From the NCBI GenBank assembly GCA_000277445.1, contig AJWJ01000354.1, positions 1 to 24,566 on the forward strand: a stretch of 24,566 nucleotides of DNA, read 5' to 3'. The translations under genes and the position numbers were made by a program. This document shows, piece after piece, positions 1-10,300 of the stretch (within the stretch, counting starts at the first letter, position 1; the number at the start of each line of letters is the position of its first letter). This DNA comes from Polysphondylium violaceum. Its lineage: Eukaryota; Evosea; Eumycetozoa; Dictyosteliales; Dictyosteliaceae. Below the pieces are notes generated by a model, which saw only the letters and a list, made by a program, of their open reading frames with translations, had not been told where the DNA came from and ran no database searches.

Positions 1-582
1 ATTTTTGAATTGTTTGAAAAAAATATGACTTCGTAAATTCTTTTTTAAAAGTACCCATATTTGCATTTTTTTTTTTTGTATTAATACACTATAGTTTTAT
101 TTGTGTCGGTCTGTCTCAGTGGGAGTGTATCTTGTGTTTTTGTTTTGTAATAATTCCATTGTACTATATATATACCATACATTATACCATCATCATTCTG
201 TCTCTTCAATCATAATAGCAAACACGCACACGCATACACGCATACCACAGATATCTAAAAGCAGATATTCATAACACGCTCCCATCCCATCACCTCTCTG
301 ATTTTATTTTTATTTTAAAATTCACACATTCAATTGATTGTGAGTGTGAAAGTGTGGTTTGTGGATAATAATAAAAACATACCTAAAAAAATTTATACAT
401 ATATATTTATTTTCATTATCAAATATAGGAGTAATAGTGTTTTTTAGATGTGTATCTCTTTTTTAATTGTGTTTTCACCGATAAACTATCATCAATAATC
501 AAAAAAGAGAGTACTCAACCTATTCGTAGTCACACATATACACATATACCATCCATATACATTTACAGTCGTAGTGATAAAT
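1..582 (+). promoter_or_regulatory. 5' flank and probable leader of the DHHC gene
   Basis: No open frame of useful length is seen on either strand. The stretch is AT-rich with T and A runs, and its plus strand is richer in C/CA than in G. A short near-repeat of CACGCATA lies around 225-247. Leaders with C/CA-rich sense strands recur upstream of other genes here, so this probably holds the promoter and 5' untranslated region. No specific site could be identified. Confidence 0.45.
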
Positions 583-1886
583 ATGGCTAGAACATACACT
601 TCTACAACGAAAACTTATTGTAACAATAGATTCATAACAGGACCCGATAAAGGGTATTTTATATCGGCTATGGTTTTAGTTTTTATTCCTGAAATACCTT
701 TTTTAATTTTTATGTATGTGGTCAAGATTTAGATTTATGATATCATGTAGATATAGAGAATTAATATAGATTTGTACACTACTACACTACTATATATAGA
801 TGTCCATTATTTGAAGAATGGGTAACACCTGCAATTTATGTAGTTTCAATTTATATTTGGCTTGCAGTCTATGCATTTCTAATACAAACAGCATACACAG
901 ATCCAGGTATAGTGCCTAGAGGCGTTTACAATGATTCAGATATATTTTCTTCGGATCAAAGACAACCACTCTTTAAAAAGATCACTATCAAAGGTATGAC
1001 ACAAGAGGTAAAGTGGTGTGAAACATGTAGTCTATACAGACCACCAAGAGCGAATCACTGTGGAATGTGTAATAATTGTGTAGAGAAATTTGACCATCAT
1101 TGTCCTTGGGTAGGCAATTGTATAGGTAGACGAAACTATAAGACATTTTTATATTTTCTATATTGCACTGGGTTCAAGTGTTTGTTTGCTATGGGATTTT
1201 GTGTGGCGCACATCATTGTGGAGGCATCGAGAATTCGAGATCAACATCCAGACTATAGTTCTGCAAATGTGTTTAACAAGGCATTAAACAAGTCTCATTA
1301 TTTATCGATTATTATCATTGTTTATGCTTTGGCTGGTTTAATGTTTGTGGGGTCTTTAGGAGGATTCCATTTGTATCTTTTAGCAACTAATCAAACTACA
1401 AATGAATCAATTAAAAAGACTTTTAAAAAAGGTAACCCATTTAGGAAATCAATATTTAGAAATATTGTTGAAACTTTTTGTGCTCCAAATTATCCAAGGT
1501 AAATATATATATGATTTGTTATTAATGTAACCATATGTTAATTATTATTATCTTTTTTTAGTTACTATCTTTATAATAAAAAGAAAGATAGAGAATTAAA
1601 GGTTTTGGAAAATAAACCAACAAGAACATCAAATGATAGTAATAATAATAATAGCAATAGCAATATTTTATCAAATACACCAAATTTACCAAGTGGATTG
1701 TTTTCACCATCTTCAAATAATAGTGATGGTAGTAGTAGTCAATATTCAGATAACCAAAATATTAATAATAGTAATAATAATAATAATAATAACAATAATA
1801 TTAATGATACAGAGATTGATATGAAAATAATCAATGATGATAATAGCAGGCTTTCAATGAAACGAGAATTAGAAGTACATAGTTAA
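583..1886 (+). CDS. DHHC-type protein S-acyltransferase (palmitoyltransferase), ZDHHC9/14/18-like
   Basis: Predicted exons are 583-713, 800-1498 and 1562-1886 (384 residues). The introns have GTATGT and GTAAAT donors and end in TAG. The family attaches palmitate to cysteines of membrane proteins at Golgi, endosome or plasma membrane. Two hydrophobic segments precede a D-P-G-I-V-P-R motif encoded near 900. The Cys-rich domain (about 113-160) holds the DHHC signature at residues 142-145, so the catalytic cysteine (145) is present. Two more membrane segments follow, then the conserved T-T-N-E motif, and a G-N-P-F stretch, as in the ZDHHC9/14/18 branch (that assignment is from memory of the family). 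The last exon encodes an Asn/Ser-rich cytosolic tail. The start at 583 is the first ATG in frame and is needed to give the first membrane segment. It converges on the ankyrin gene. No missing parts are seen. Confidence 0.9.
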
Positions 1887-2229
1887 TCATATCATCATCG
1901 TTGGCAGTATTTTAGATAATATACCTATACACGCTTTAATTACCCGTGCCCTCAACTATAAATCTTTTTTTTCTTTTTCAACAAAAAAAAAGGTTATACC
2001 CTTGTAGAATAAATAAAGACCGATATTCAATAAAATGTGCTGTGAAATTCAAATATTTGAATTCTATGAATGTTCATTCAGCACGCACAATGCAGGAGCA
2101 AAGATAATAAATTAAACTTTTGTTACATTACAATCATTTAAAACAGTTACTACAAACAAAAACAAACGACTACCACTTTTCAATTTTAAATTACATTGTA
2201 GATGATAAAAGTTGAATATACAAAAGAAT
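1887..2229. other. Convergent intergenic region between the DHHC and ankyrin genes
   Basis: This gap receives the 3' ends of two convergent genes. AATAAA-like signals occur around 2008-2035, and an 18-nt palindrome lies at 2046-2063. No further gene is seen. Confidence 0.6.
2046..2063. repeat. Perfect 18-nt palindrome
   Basis: The sequence AATTCAAATATTTGAATT equals its own reverse complement. It lies about 160 bp after the DHHC stop and about 165 bp from the ankyrin stop. It could be a cruciform-prone 3'-end element or chance in AT-rich DNA. Confidence 0.7.
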
Positions 2230-2470
2230 TTATTTATTTCTTGGATAGGGGTGGAAATGATTTTGGGTATTTAGAGAAGTCGGAAAATTATTTTTTGGGA
2301 CACTATTTTCTGGTGGAAAAATTCCAGAGATCGAGGTTGGAATATTTGTTGGTGTTGATGCCATTTGATTCATATTTACAAAAGGATTGATATTACCGCC
2401 ACTACTATTCATTGGTGGAGCTGGATTGCTAAGATTGTTATTTACAATAGTATTATGCATAAAATTATTA

Positions 2471-2510
<40 letters not shown>

Positions 2511-4944
2511 GATTATTATTATTATTATTATTATGATTATGATTATTATTATTATTATTATTATTATTATGATTTAAAATATTACTATTATGAAAATGAT
2601 TATGTTGTAAAATATTGCTATTATTAAAAATATTATTATTGTGCATAAAATTGTTATTTAAAATATTATTATTATTATTGTTAAAATGAAAAATGTTAAT
2701 ATTATTATTACTAGGATTTGTAAGAGGATTTGGAGGTATTTTAAAATCAGAGACTCTAATATCTGAATAAATTGCTTCTATTTGTTTAATATCAACAAAC
2801 TCGTGGAGGTGAAACATAAAGTTTTGAATATTTGAAATTGGTTTGGCTGAATCAAAAACCAATGGGAAAAATTGAACGGTATTTCTTCTAGATTCAAATT
2901 CTTTAATGAGGTGCTGATATTTTTTAGTGACTAACTCCTCTTGTTTTTGAATGGCAGACTCCGTGGCAAAGTCTATTACTGTAATATCAATGATTTTAAT
3001 ATCTCTGGTATTGTCATTGTTTTTTCTATACATAACAAGGTCTGGTTTGGTTTTCCAGTTTAAATGATTGGTCCTCTGGATGGCAAATTTAGGTCTTTCA
3101 TTTGAAAAGTCAGAGAGGTCATTGTATTCCACCAAATGGTCGATTCTCTCCCAAGTGTGTTTGGGTTTATAAGTATTACCAAACCGTTCAGTGTAAAGTT
3201 CAGAGCAGCCTGTCAAAACAGAACGAGTGATTATCAAGTTTATCAAATTGTGAATAAAGCCATTTCTGAGTTTTTTCATGATCTTAGAGTTTCTTGTTAT
3301 TTTGGCAGCTTGTTTGGCATATTTGGGTATCTCTGGTTTCGTTTCCTCGAGTAAATATGAGAGTAGTTGTTCATTATTCTTGGTGATGGCAGAGTTGAGA
3401 CTTGATGCTGTGCATCCTTCCACACGGTTTTCAAATAGATATTCAAACAACTCGAAATGACCATTGGCAGCAGCACCATCCAATGCATCTTCTGTACAGG
3501 CGAGGGATTCACCCGAGTGCTTGTTTATATATTTTACAACCTTGGTTGCACCACGGCAAGTGGCATGGTTCATTCCAATAGCGCTGCACTTGAGACCATG
3601 CCTATAAAAGAATTTCAACAGTTCAAACTTTCCCATCTCAGCGGTGATATCGGCCACTTTGAAACTGACAGACTTTGGATTGAGATGTTTGTTTTTGTTT
3701 TCTATGAACATGAGGAATTCATTTTTGATCAACTTTGTGTTTCCACTTCTGACCAAGTCCTCCAAATCATATTGAAGACCAAATCTTTGAATGACCTTTA
3801 TATTGCCACTAGAGGCCATCTTTTTGATCTCATCGGCAGTGAATGCGAGTTGGCTGGCTGGCAGTGTGATTTGATGCAACAACTCAGAGATTTGTCGCAT
3901 GGCAGTGGATGAGAGTTTTGGATAGAGTTTTGGATTCAGTACAAACGATTCTCTTTGATCAATGTCTACTATGTCCGAGATGAGTAGAGGTTTGGCCAAG
4001 AGATTGATGTGGGTTTGAGATGCCTCGAGTATGGTAAAGAGTGTTGCAGGATCCTGACAATACGACTCAATTGCCTTGAGACATATGTTTAGATCGAGGG
4101 TGAAGTCAAACTTTTCCTGAATGACCAATAATACGATGGGAGTGTGTTTGTTGACAATGGCAATCTCGAGTGCAAAAAGGCTAAATAGATCTCGATACTG
4201 CTTGTGTGATAAGAGGAATCTGACTATATCTGTGTGACCATTTTTACAGGCGAGGATAGGACCTTCTTTGGTAATCCAACTCGCACACTTGTCTGTCATA
4301 AGCTCTTTTATGTTATGGAGCATCTTTAAATTGTCCAAGTTTCCGCCAACAATGACTTTATTCATTGCCTCAAAATGACCATTGAGGAATATAGAGCTAG
4401 CTCGCTCATACATCTTTCTAAACAATGAGGGTATTTGACAATCTTTGCATATGAGTGTCACCAAATAGGGTGTATAGGTAATTTGACCCAATTCATGGCC
4501 CAATTTGATCTTGTAGTCCAGCAATCCATAATAGCGTTTCCGTATACTAATCTGTATCGTCATCTGCTCATACTTTAGTCCTCCCTCTCGCTTAAGATTG
4601 GCGTATATCTGTTTTCGTATATATTGATTCCTAAAAATACCAAAGAAATAAGCTGTAATCTGCTCACTGCTTATATGTATATTTTTAGCCTGACGGTCTA
4701 AAATACTTTGAGTGTCCGTTGTATGATTATCACTATCTTCCTCTATTTCGTCTTCATCTCCATCTTCATCCTCGTCTTCATCTTCATCGTTAGTATTGAT
4801 GCAGATTTTAACTTGATTGGGATGATCATTAAATGTAGATTCTCCATTAGATTCTCCATTAGATTCTCCATTTTTAAGTCCCTCAAAAAGGATAGTTGTA
4901 TGTGAACAGTCCAAGACAGTACCACGGCCCATAGGTTCTGTCAT
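2230..4944 (-). CDS. Ankyrin-type repeat protein with a LINE-type restriction-like endonuclease (REL) domain
   Basis: Single exon, 904 residues. The first ATG sits in an A-rich context just after a T/A-rich leader. Residues 1-80 are polar and acidic, with three GESN repeats and an Asp/Glu run. About 90-550 are degenerate ankyrin-like helices (G-N, G-H, A-A-A-N-G-H units). They open with an I-F-R-N-Q-Y-I-R segment that I associate with large dictyostelid ankyrin families. About 560-720 differs: H565-N, then K-P-D (D635), I-I-D (D653) and K-K-Y (K675) in the order and spacing of the PD-(D/E)XK nuclease at the C terminus of R2/NeSL-type LINEs. No reverse transcriptase or CCHC knuckle is seen. 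The rest (about 740-904) is Asn/His-rich. The ankyrin part is fairly sure. The nuclease call rests on motif order only, and activity is unknown. It could be a captured LINE fragment or a host nuclease. Confidence 0.75.
2470..2700 (-). repeat. Asn/His-codon microsatellite (AAT/AAC runs) in the ankyrin gene
   Basis: On the plus strand this is ATT/ATG-type trinucleotide repeat. On the coding strand it is mostly AAT, AAC and CAT codons, giving long N runs broken by H. It is the usual slippage-prone homopolymer tract of dictyostelid proteins. Open frames on the opposite strand here are translations of this repeat only. Confidence 0.9.
4836..4871 (-). repeat. 12-nt tandem repeat, three exact copies
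   Basis: The plus-strand unit TAGATTCTCCAT occurs three times without mismatch (4836-4847, 4848-4859, 4860-4871). On the coding strand it gives the GESN repeat near the N terminus of the ankyrin protein. Exact identity suggests recent expansion. Confidence 0.9.
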
Positions 4945-5138
4945 TTATATGTATATATGTATATTTATTAATTGGAATGTGTTGTTTTTTTTTTTATTTT
5001 TTTTTTTTTTTTGTGAAAATAAATAAAATTTTTTGAGTTGTAACTTTTTTAAGTTTTGTGTTTTTTTAAGTTCTTAAATTTCGTTTTAAACCAAGGAGGA
5101 GATTATTTCAAGTTTTAATAAATCTGCGCAGGACATGA

Positions 5139-5158
5139 AAACCTTGCATTTTAGGTTT
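5139..5158. repeat. Inverted repeat, 6-bp arms, 8-nt loop
   Basis: AAACCT at 5139-5144 pairs with AGGTTT at 5153-5158. It sits in the divergent promoter, about midway between two start codons. Confidence 0.6.
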
Positions 5159-5202
5159 CAGACGATCGTTGTTTTTTGAAAACATAAAAATCATTTTTAT
5201 AA

Positions 5203-5216
5203 TTTGGGTGCCCAAA
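5203..5216. repeat. Inverted repeat, 6-bp arms, 2-nt centre
   Basis: TTTGGGTGCCCAAA has perfect TTTGGG/CCCAAA arms around TG. It is GC-rich for the gap and is a plausible dimer-type binding site in the divergent promoter. Confidence 0.6.
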
Positions 5217-5455
5217 ACTTTCAAAACAAAGAAATATTACAATTCAATTGAATTGAAAAAAAATTTAAAAAAAAATTCAAAAAAAATTAATTTAATTTAA
5301 TAAATTTTACCCATTTTTGAAAACTGGGCCTCTGTCAATTTGAGAAATTGGTTGATGATCATCATCACCAGCATTTATTTTTTTTTTTTAATATTTTTGA
5401 TTCTACCTAAAATTAATCTTTTTTCATAAACATACAACAACATTGGACACAAAGA

Positions 5456-7054
5456 ATGATAAATCTCTTTCAAAAGACACATAAATTAAATTCATCTACA
5501 TTTTTAAAAAATGGATTAAAATCATATTGTACATCTTCCTCAAATAATAATGGTAATAAAACAATTAAATTAGATTTTATTGAACCAAACAAATATAGAG
5601 AAAAGATAAACAACTTTTCATCAACTTCACCCAAGCCTGCCAGCACATCAGGAAATTCATTAAATAGCGCCGATGACAGTGTTTATTCAGTTTTAAATAC
5701 AGAGGATTTAATTTTAAATCAGATAAAGATTTCAAAATCACCATTCATAAAGGTGGCTGGTGCCGATATCGATGGGGTTTTGAGAGGCAAATATTTGGAT
5801 AAAGACAAGTTTGAAAGTGCAGTAAAGAAGGGATTTGGATTTTGCAGTGTTATCTTTGGCTGGGATTCTGGTGATGTTTGTTATGATAACGTGGCCTTTA
5901 CTGGAAACCATACGGGCTATCCAGACGTCAATGCTAAATTGGATGTGGGGACCTACAGAACCATACCTTGGGAATACGATGTACCTTTCTTTTTAATGGA
6001 CTTTGTCAAACCCAACGGAGAGCCTCTTCCCATTTGTCCACGTCAAGTGTTGAAGCGTGTTGTTAGAATGTGTCAAGATCACCAACTGGAGCCATTGATG
6101 GGCATGGAGTTTGAATGGTACAACTATAGAGAAGACAACCATACTATTCGTGAAAAGTCATACAATAATCTCACTCCATTAACCAATGGAATGTTTGGCT
6201 ACAGTTTGTTGAGAACCTCTCAAAATTCTGAATTTATGAACTCGCTCTCTGAGCTTCGTGGATTTGGAGTTCCACTTGAGGGCCTTCACACAGAGACTGG
6301 TCCAGGTGTCTATGAAGCCGCCATTAGATTCTCGTCAGCCTTGGAGGCCGGTGACCGTGCCATTCTATTCAAACAATCCGCCAAAGAGATTGCATCGCTT
6401 CAGGGCATCATTGCCAGTTTTATGGCCAAGCCCTACCAACATCTTCCAGGATGCAGTGGTCACATGCACCAAAACTTTGCCAGTCCAGATGGAAAGAACC
6501 TCTTCCACGATCCCTCAGCCCCCAATGAAATGTCAGAGATGTTTAAGAGTTTTGTAGCAGGCCAACTTTTATTACTTCCCGAGTTTCTCCCCTTTTTTGC
6601 ACCAAACATCAACAGCTACAAAAGACTCGTTGATGGCTACTGGGCCCCCACCACACCTACATGGGGCATAGATAATAGAACCGTAGCCATTCGTGTCTTG
6701 AAGCAAGGCAAAGCCACAAGATCAGAGTTTAGAGTGCCTGGATCTGACGTGAATCCATATATCTCTATTGCTGCCTCTTTTGCCGCTGGTCTCTATGGGG
6801 TATTAAATAAATTGGAATTAAAGTCACCACCCGTCTCTCAAAATTCCTATGACCTCTACAAACAAGGCCTCGTATCAAGATTACCACGTTCCCTCTCTGA
6901 AAGCACAGAATTACTCGCCAAATCAACCATTGCCAAAGAACTATTAGGTGCAGAGTTTGTCGATCACTTTGTTGAAACAAGAAGATGGGAATATCGTCAA
7001 TTTAATCACCAAGTCCATAAATGGGAATTGGAAAGATATTTTGAAATTATTTAA
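5456..7054 (+). CDS. Glutamine-synthetase-family ligase (type I-like, GlnA/lengsin/FluG-like), probably mitochondrial
   Basis: Single exon, 532 residues. The family joins an amine or ammonia to the gamma-carboxyl of glutamate using ATP. Residues 1-30 are basic, Ser/Thr-rich and free of acidic residues, as in a mitochondrial presequence. An N-terminal beta-grasp part follows (about 95-190). The catalytic domain shows E-F-E at 218-220, G-P-G-V-Y-E at 282-287, C-S-G-H-M-H-Q-N at 333-340, N-S-Y-K-R-L at 386-391, then W-G-I-D-N-R-T and an E-F-R-V-P-G-S-D-V-N-P-Y stretch. These are the conserved glutamate, ATP and metal-site motifs, so an active enzyme is likely. Type I members include true glutamine synthetases and gamma-glutamyl-amine ligases, and sequence reading alone does not separate them. 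The start is the first in-frame ATG after an A-rich leader. It runs divergently from the ankyrin gene. Confidence 0.88.
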   Translation: MINLFQKTHKLNSSTFLKNGLKSYCTSSSNNNGNKTIKLDFIEPNKYREKINNFSSTSPKPASTSGNSLNSADDSVYSVLNTEDLILNQIKISKSPFIKVAGADIDGVLRGKYLDKDKFESAVKKGFGFCSVIFGWDSGDVCYDNVAFTGNHTGYPDVNAKLDVGTYRTIPWEYDVPFFLMDFVKPNGEPLPICPRQVLKRVVRMCQDHQLEPLMGMEFEWYNYREDNHTIREKSYNNLTPLTNGMFGYSLLRTSQNSEFMNSLSELRGFGVPLEGLHTETGPGVYEAAIRFSSALEAGDRAILFKQSAKEIASLQGIIASFMAKPYQHLPGCSGHMHQNFASPDGKNLFHDPSAPNEMSEMFKSFVAGQLLLLPEFLPFFAPNINSYKRLVDGYWAPTTPTWGIDNRTVAIRVLKQGKATRSEFRVPGSDVNPYISIAASFAAGLYGVLNKLELKSPPVSQNSYDLYKQGLVSRLPRSLSESTELLAKSTIAKELLGAEFVDHFVETRRWEYRQFNHQVHKWELERYFEII

Positions 7055-7363
7055 ATCTAATCTAAATCTAAATCAATGTCATTCTCTGTTAACCCCAACA
7101 ACATATATTGTAAAATATCCAATCACAATTAAATACATACACAAATATAAACAACACAAATAAAAATCCTGAAACTACTAGTAGTAATCACAATTGTATC
7201 TTTTATAAATCTTATCGCTCCTTTTACACCCTCTATAACTTGTTGTTTATTGATTTGTGTGGGTATATCGAATAAATCAGATATATCAAATAAAAAAAAT
7301 AAAAAAAATAAATCTAATTATATTGATATCTAGATCTAGATCCAGATATATGAATGTATGTAT
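7055..7363. other. Convergent intergenic region between the glutamine-synthetase-like and NEK-like genes
   Basis: This 309-bp AT-rich gap holds the 3' ends of two convergent genes. There are several AATAAA-like signals on the plus strand (around 7155 and 7270-7310) and a short overlapping TCTAGA/AGATCT palindrome cluster near 7328-7345. No gene is seen. Confidence 0.6.
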
Positions 7364-10300
7364 CTATCTTGATTCTTCTTGTTGAAGACAATTTGAATAT
7401 AATTCATACATGGTTTCCATATCTTTTGCATCTCTTTCTTCTTGATCCCATTCATCCAATGAACTTGCAATCAAGTCCAATCTCTTGTTGGTCTCTCTAA
7501 ACTCTTTGATCAAACGTCTCTCATTCTCTGTGTCATTGATGGTACGATCATAGCATGGTAATTGGGGACTGCTGACTGACAGCTTTAGATTACTAAGTGA
7601 CAATCTTCTATTTTCAATTGAACTATCTCTACTACTATTGATATTAATACCATTGTTGTTGGTACCATTTGATTCAACTTCATCAGATATAGATGAACTA
7701 CTACAACAACTGCTACTAATGGAGGAGAGACTGGGGATCATCGGTGGAGAGAGTATGGCACCGCCACCCATACTACCAAAACTATTATCGTTGCCAATCA
7801 TGTACGATCCATTAGAGTCGATGGCCGAGGGATTAAATTTAGGTGTTCTGGGTCTTGACGCCGACGATATCGACGACGAAGACGACGAGGATAACGATGT
7901 TGGTGTATGAATCAAAGGTGGCGAATATTGTTGAGAAAGTGGTGGGGAGTAGTAAAAGTTTCCACCATTGCCATTACCAATCGTTGTTCCAGTACTACTA
8001 CTTTGCTGTTGTTGCTGTTGTTGAAATTGTTGTAATTGTTGTTGTTGATAGTAATAGAATTGTTGGACTTGTTGATGTTGTTGTTGATAGTAATAGTATT
8101 GTTGCATTTGTTGAAGAGATTGTTGTTGTTGTTGTTGTTGATGTTGATGATGGTTGTATGGTATATTGCTATCATCACTGACAAGAGGTGATTTAGTGAA
8201 TCTTCTATCCCACCCGCGTAGTCCATTATCACTACTCAATTCAGATAGATCTCTTGGACTAGTTCTTGGTCTGAGATTGGGTGTCGATGATGCTGATCCA
8301 CTGCCATTGCCCATTGTCGTGGGACTGTACATAGGAGATGGCGGAGGTGGCGATTGAAATGGTAATATTCTTTTGGGTGAATGAAACGATGATTCGCTTG
8401 GAATAAAACTAGAGGATCCCAATGATCCTCTTCTCACCATTAATGGTGTTACTCCATTATTATAATTAATATTACAATTTGGTAATGGTTGTTGTTGTTG
8501 TTGATTTTGTTGTTGTTGTTGTTGTTGTGAATGAATATTATCTAAACTTGTGTTTAAATGTTTTTGTCTATTTACATGTCTATTACTACCTCTCCATAAT
8601 CTCCATGACTCTGTACTGGTGGTACTATTACTACTACTATTGTTGGTATTTGTTGTTTCTGTCGAGGTTTTCTTTTCACTAGTATCAGTTTTACTAGTTT
8701 TACGGTTATTAATTGCTGTTATGAATTTTGAATTTGTTGTAGTCAAACTACTGCTACTGCTACTACTGCTACTGCTGCTACTACTAGTGTTGCTACTAAT
8801 AGTACTTATGGTACTACTACTGCCACTGGTACTACTACTAACATTGCTTTTACCAAGTGATCTGTTTTTATTATACTGAGATAATCTACCATCTCTGGCA
8901 ATGGCTAGAGGATGTTTGGTTTCATCGTGTTGAATTTCTTCTTCTTCTTCTTCTTCTTCTTCCTCATCTTCATGATTTACATAATCAATATCTTCGTCTT
9001 CCTCCTCCTCCTCTTCTTGTTCATCTTCTTCCTCCTCCTCCTCTTCATGATCTTGTTCTTGTTGTTGCTGCTCTTTGAGATCCTGATCTTCATCATTATT
9101 TACAATATTTCTTTTAGAAGAAGGGGAGGCTAAAGAAGGAGAAGAGGAAGGAGGTGGAGGCTTAATCGAAGCCAACTGGCTTTCTAAATTTTTACATTTC
9201 TTTTCTTCAATCTCTAACTGACTTGTTAGTTTTGATCTGTTACTATTATTACTATTACTACTATTACTACTACTAACGATCTCTTGTTGTTGTAATTGTT
9301 GTTGCGGTTGTTGTTGTTGTTGTTGTTGTTGTTTAGTAGATGCTGCAGTTACAGCAGATGTGAAACTATTGCTTTTACCAATAACCATTGGTGATTCAAT
9401 TAGACTCATTGAACTTTTTCTACCAGGGCTTTCTACCAAGCCATTTGATTTCTTTAAACTACCATTACTATTGACACCGTTACTACTACTGTTATACAAA
9501 TTTGAATCTAAACTAATATGATTGAATGAATATATAAAATTACTATCTACATTATTTCTACAATGTGTGTGTTAGTACACTGAGTCATCGATCGATCGAT
9601 CTATCCCCTATAGGCAGATACCTCGACACTTACTTTGAAAATTTAGTCTTTAAAGAGTTTTCTATGTGTTTCTTTATAAATGAAAGTTGGAATATATCAT
9701 AGACCGAGGGTCTTTTCAGAGGCTGTTTCTCGAGGAGCATTGAAACGAGATTCTGAAGATTCTCTGAATACTTTTGAGGAATGGGGAGTGGTTGACCCTT
9801 TAGAATCTGAAATATAAGTGCAGGCATCTCTTTGGCATCAAATGCATGTTTTAGTGTGATGATTTCATACAGACAACAACCAAGTGACCATATATCTGAT
9901 TTGTAATCGTATGATTTATTCTCAAACACCTCGGGACTCATGTAATATGGTGTGCCAATCATGGTCTTGGCCAAATCCATCGATGTGTTGAGTACACGAC
10001 TAATGCCAAAATCTCCAATCTTTACGATACTTCTCTTTGTAAGAAAAATATTCTGTGTCTTTAAGTCCCTGTGTATTACCTTTTTCTTGTGCATGTACAG
10101 CAAAGCCAATGATATCTGTATAAACCAATCCAAGATTTGCTGTTTAACTATATATTAATACACATACGTAGATAGATAGATAGATACTACTCTAACAACA
10201 ACACTTACATCTTCTTCAAATAGCTCACCATTTCTACTTTTGATTCGAGAGAATAGGTCCCCGGTTTCACAGTATGCCATGATAATGCATAGATACTGTT

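Larger units (their letters stand above)
4945..5455. promoter_or_regulatory. Divergent promoter region of the ankyrin and glutamine-synthetase-like genes
   Basis: The 511-bp gap is mostly T and A runs but has a less simple core at about 5075-5220. The core carries two inverted repeats, at 5139-5158 and 5203-5216. Two copies of TTTTTTAAGTT lie nearby, around 5045-5073. Both flanking genes start outward from here. No defined transcription-factor site is claimed. Confidence 0.6.

Noticed and set aside
2365-2577. Plus-strand open frame rich in Ile and Met
   Set aside because: It is the reverse strand of the Asn/His repeat in the ankyrin gene and has no non-repeat content.
3457-3912. 151-codon plus-strand frame inside the ankyrin gene
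   Set aside because: Antisense of a well-supported coding region, with no domain of its own.
8479-9133. Several plus-strand open frames rich in Val, Leu or Phe that look like membrane proteins
   Set aside because: They are shadows of Gln, Ser and Glu codon runs in the kinase tail. The hydrophobic look comes from the repeats.
7364-9499. The low-complexity tail as a separate gene
   Set aside because: It has no ATG near its 5' end, while an in-frame splice from the kinase exon fits. Kept as one gene, with the splice flagged.
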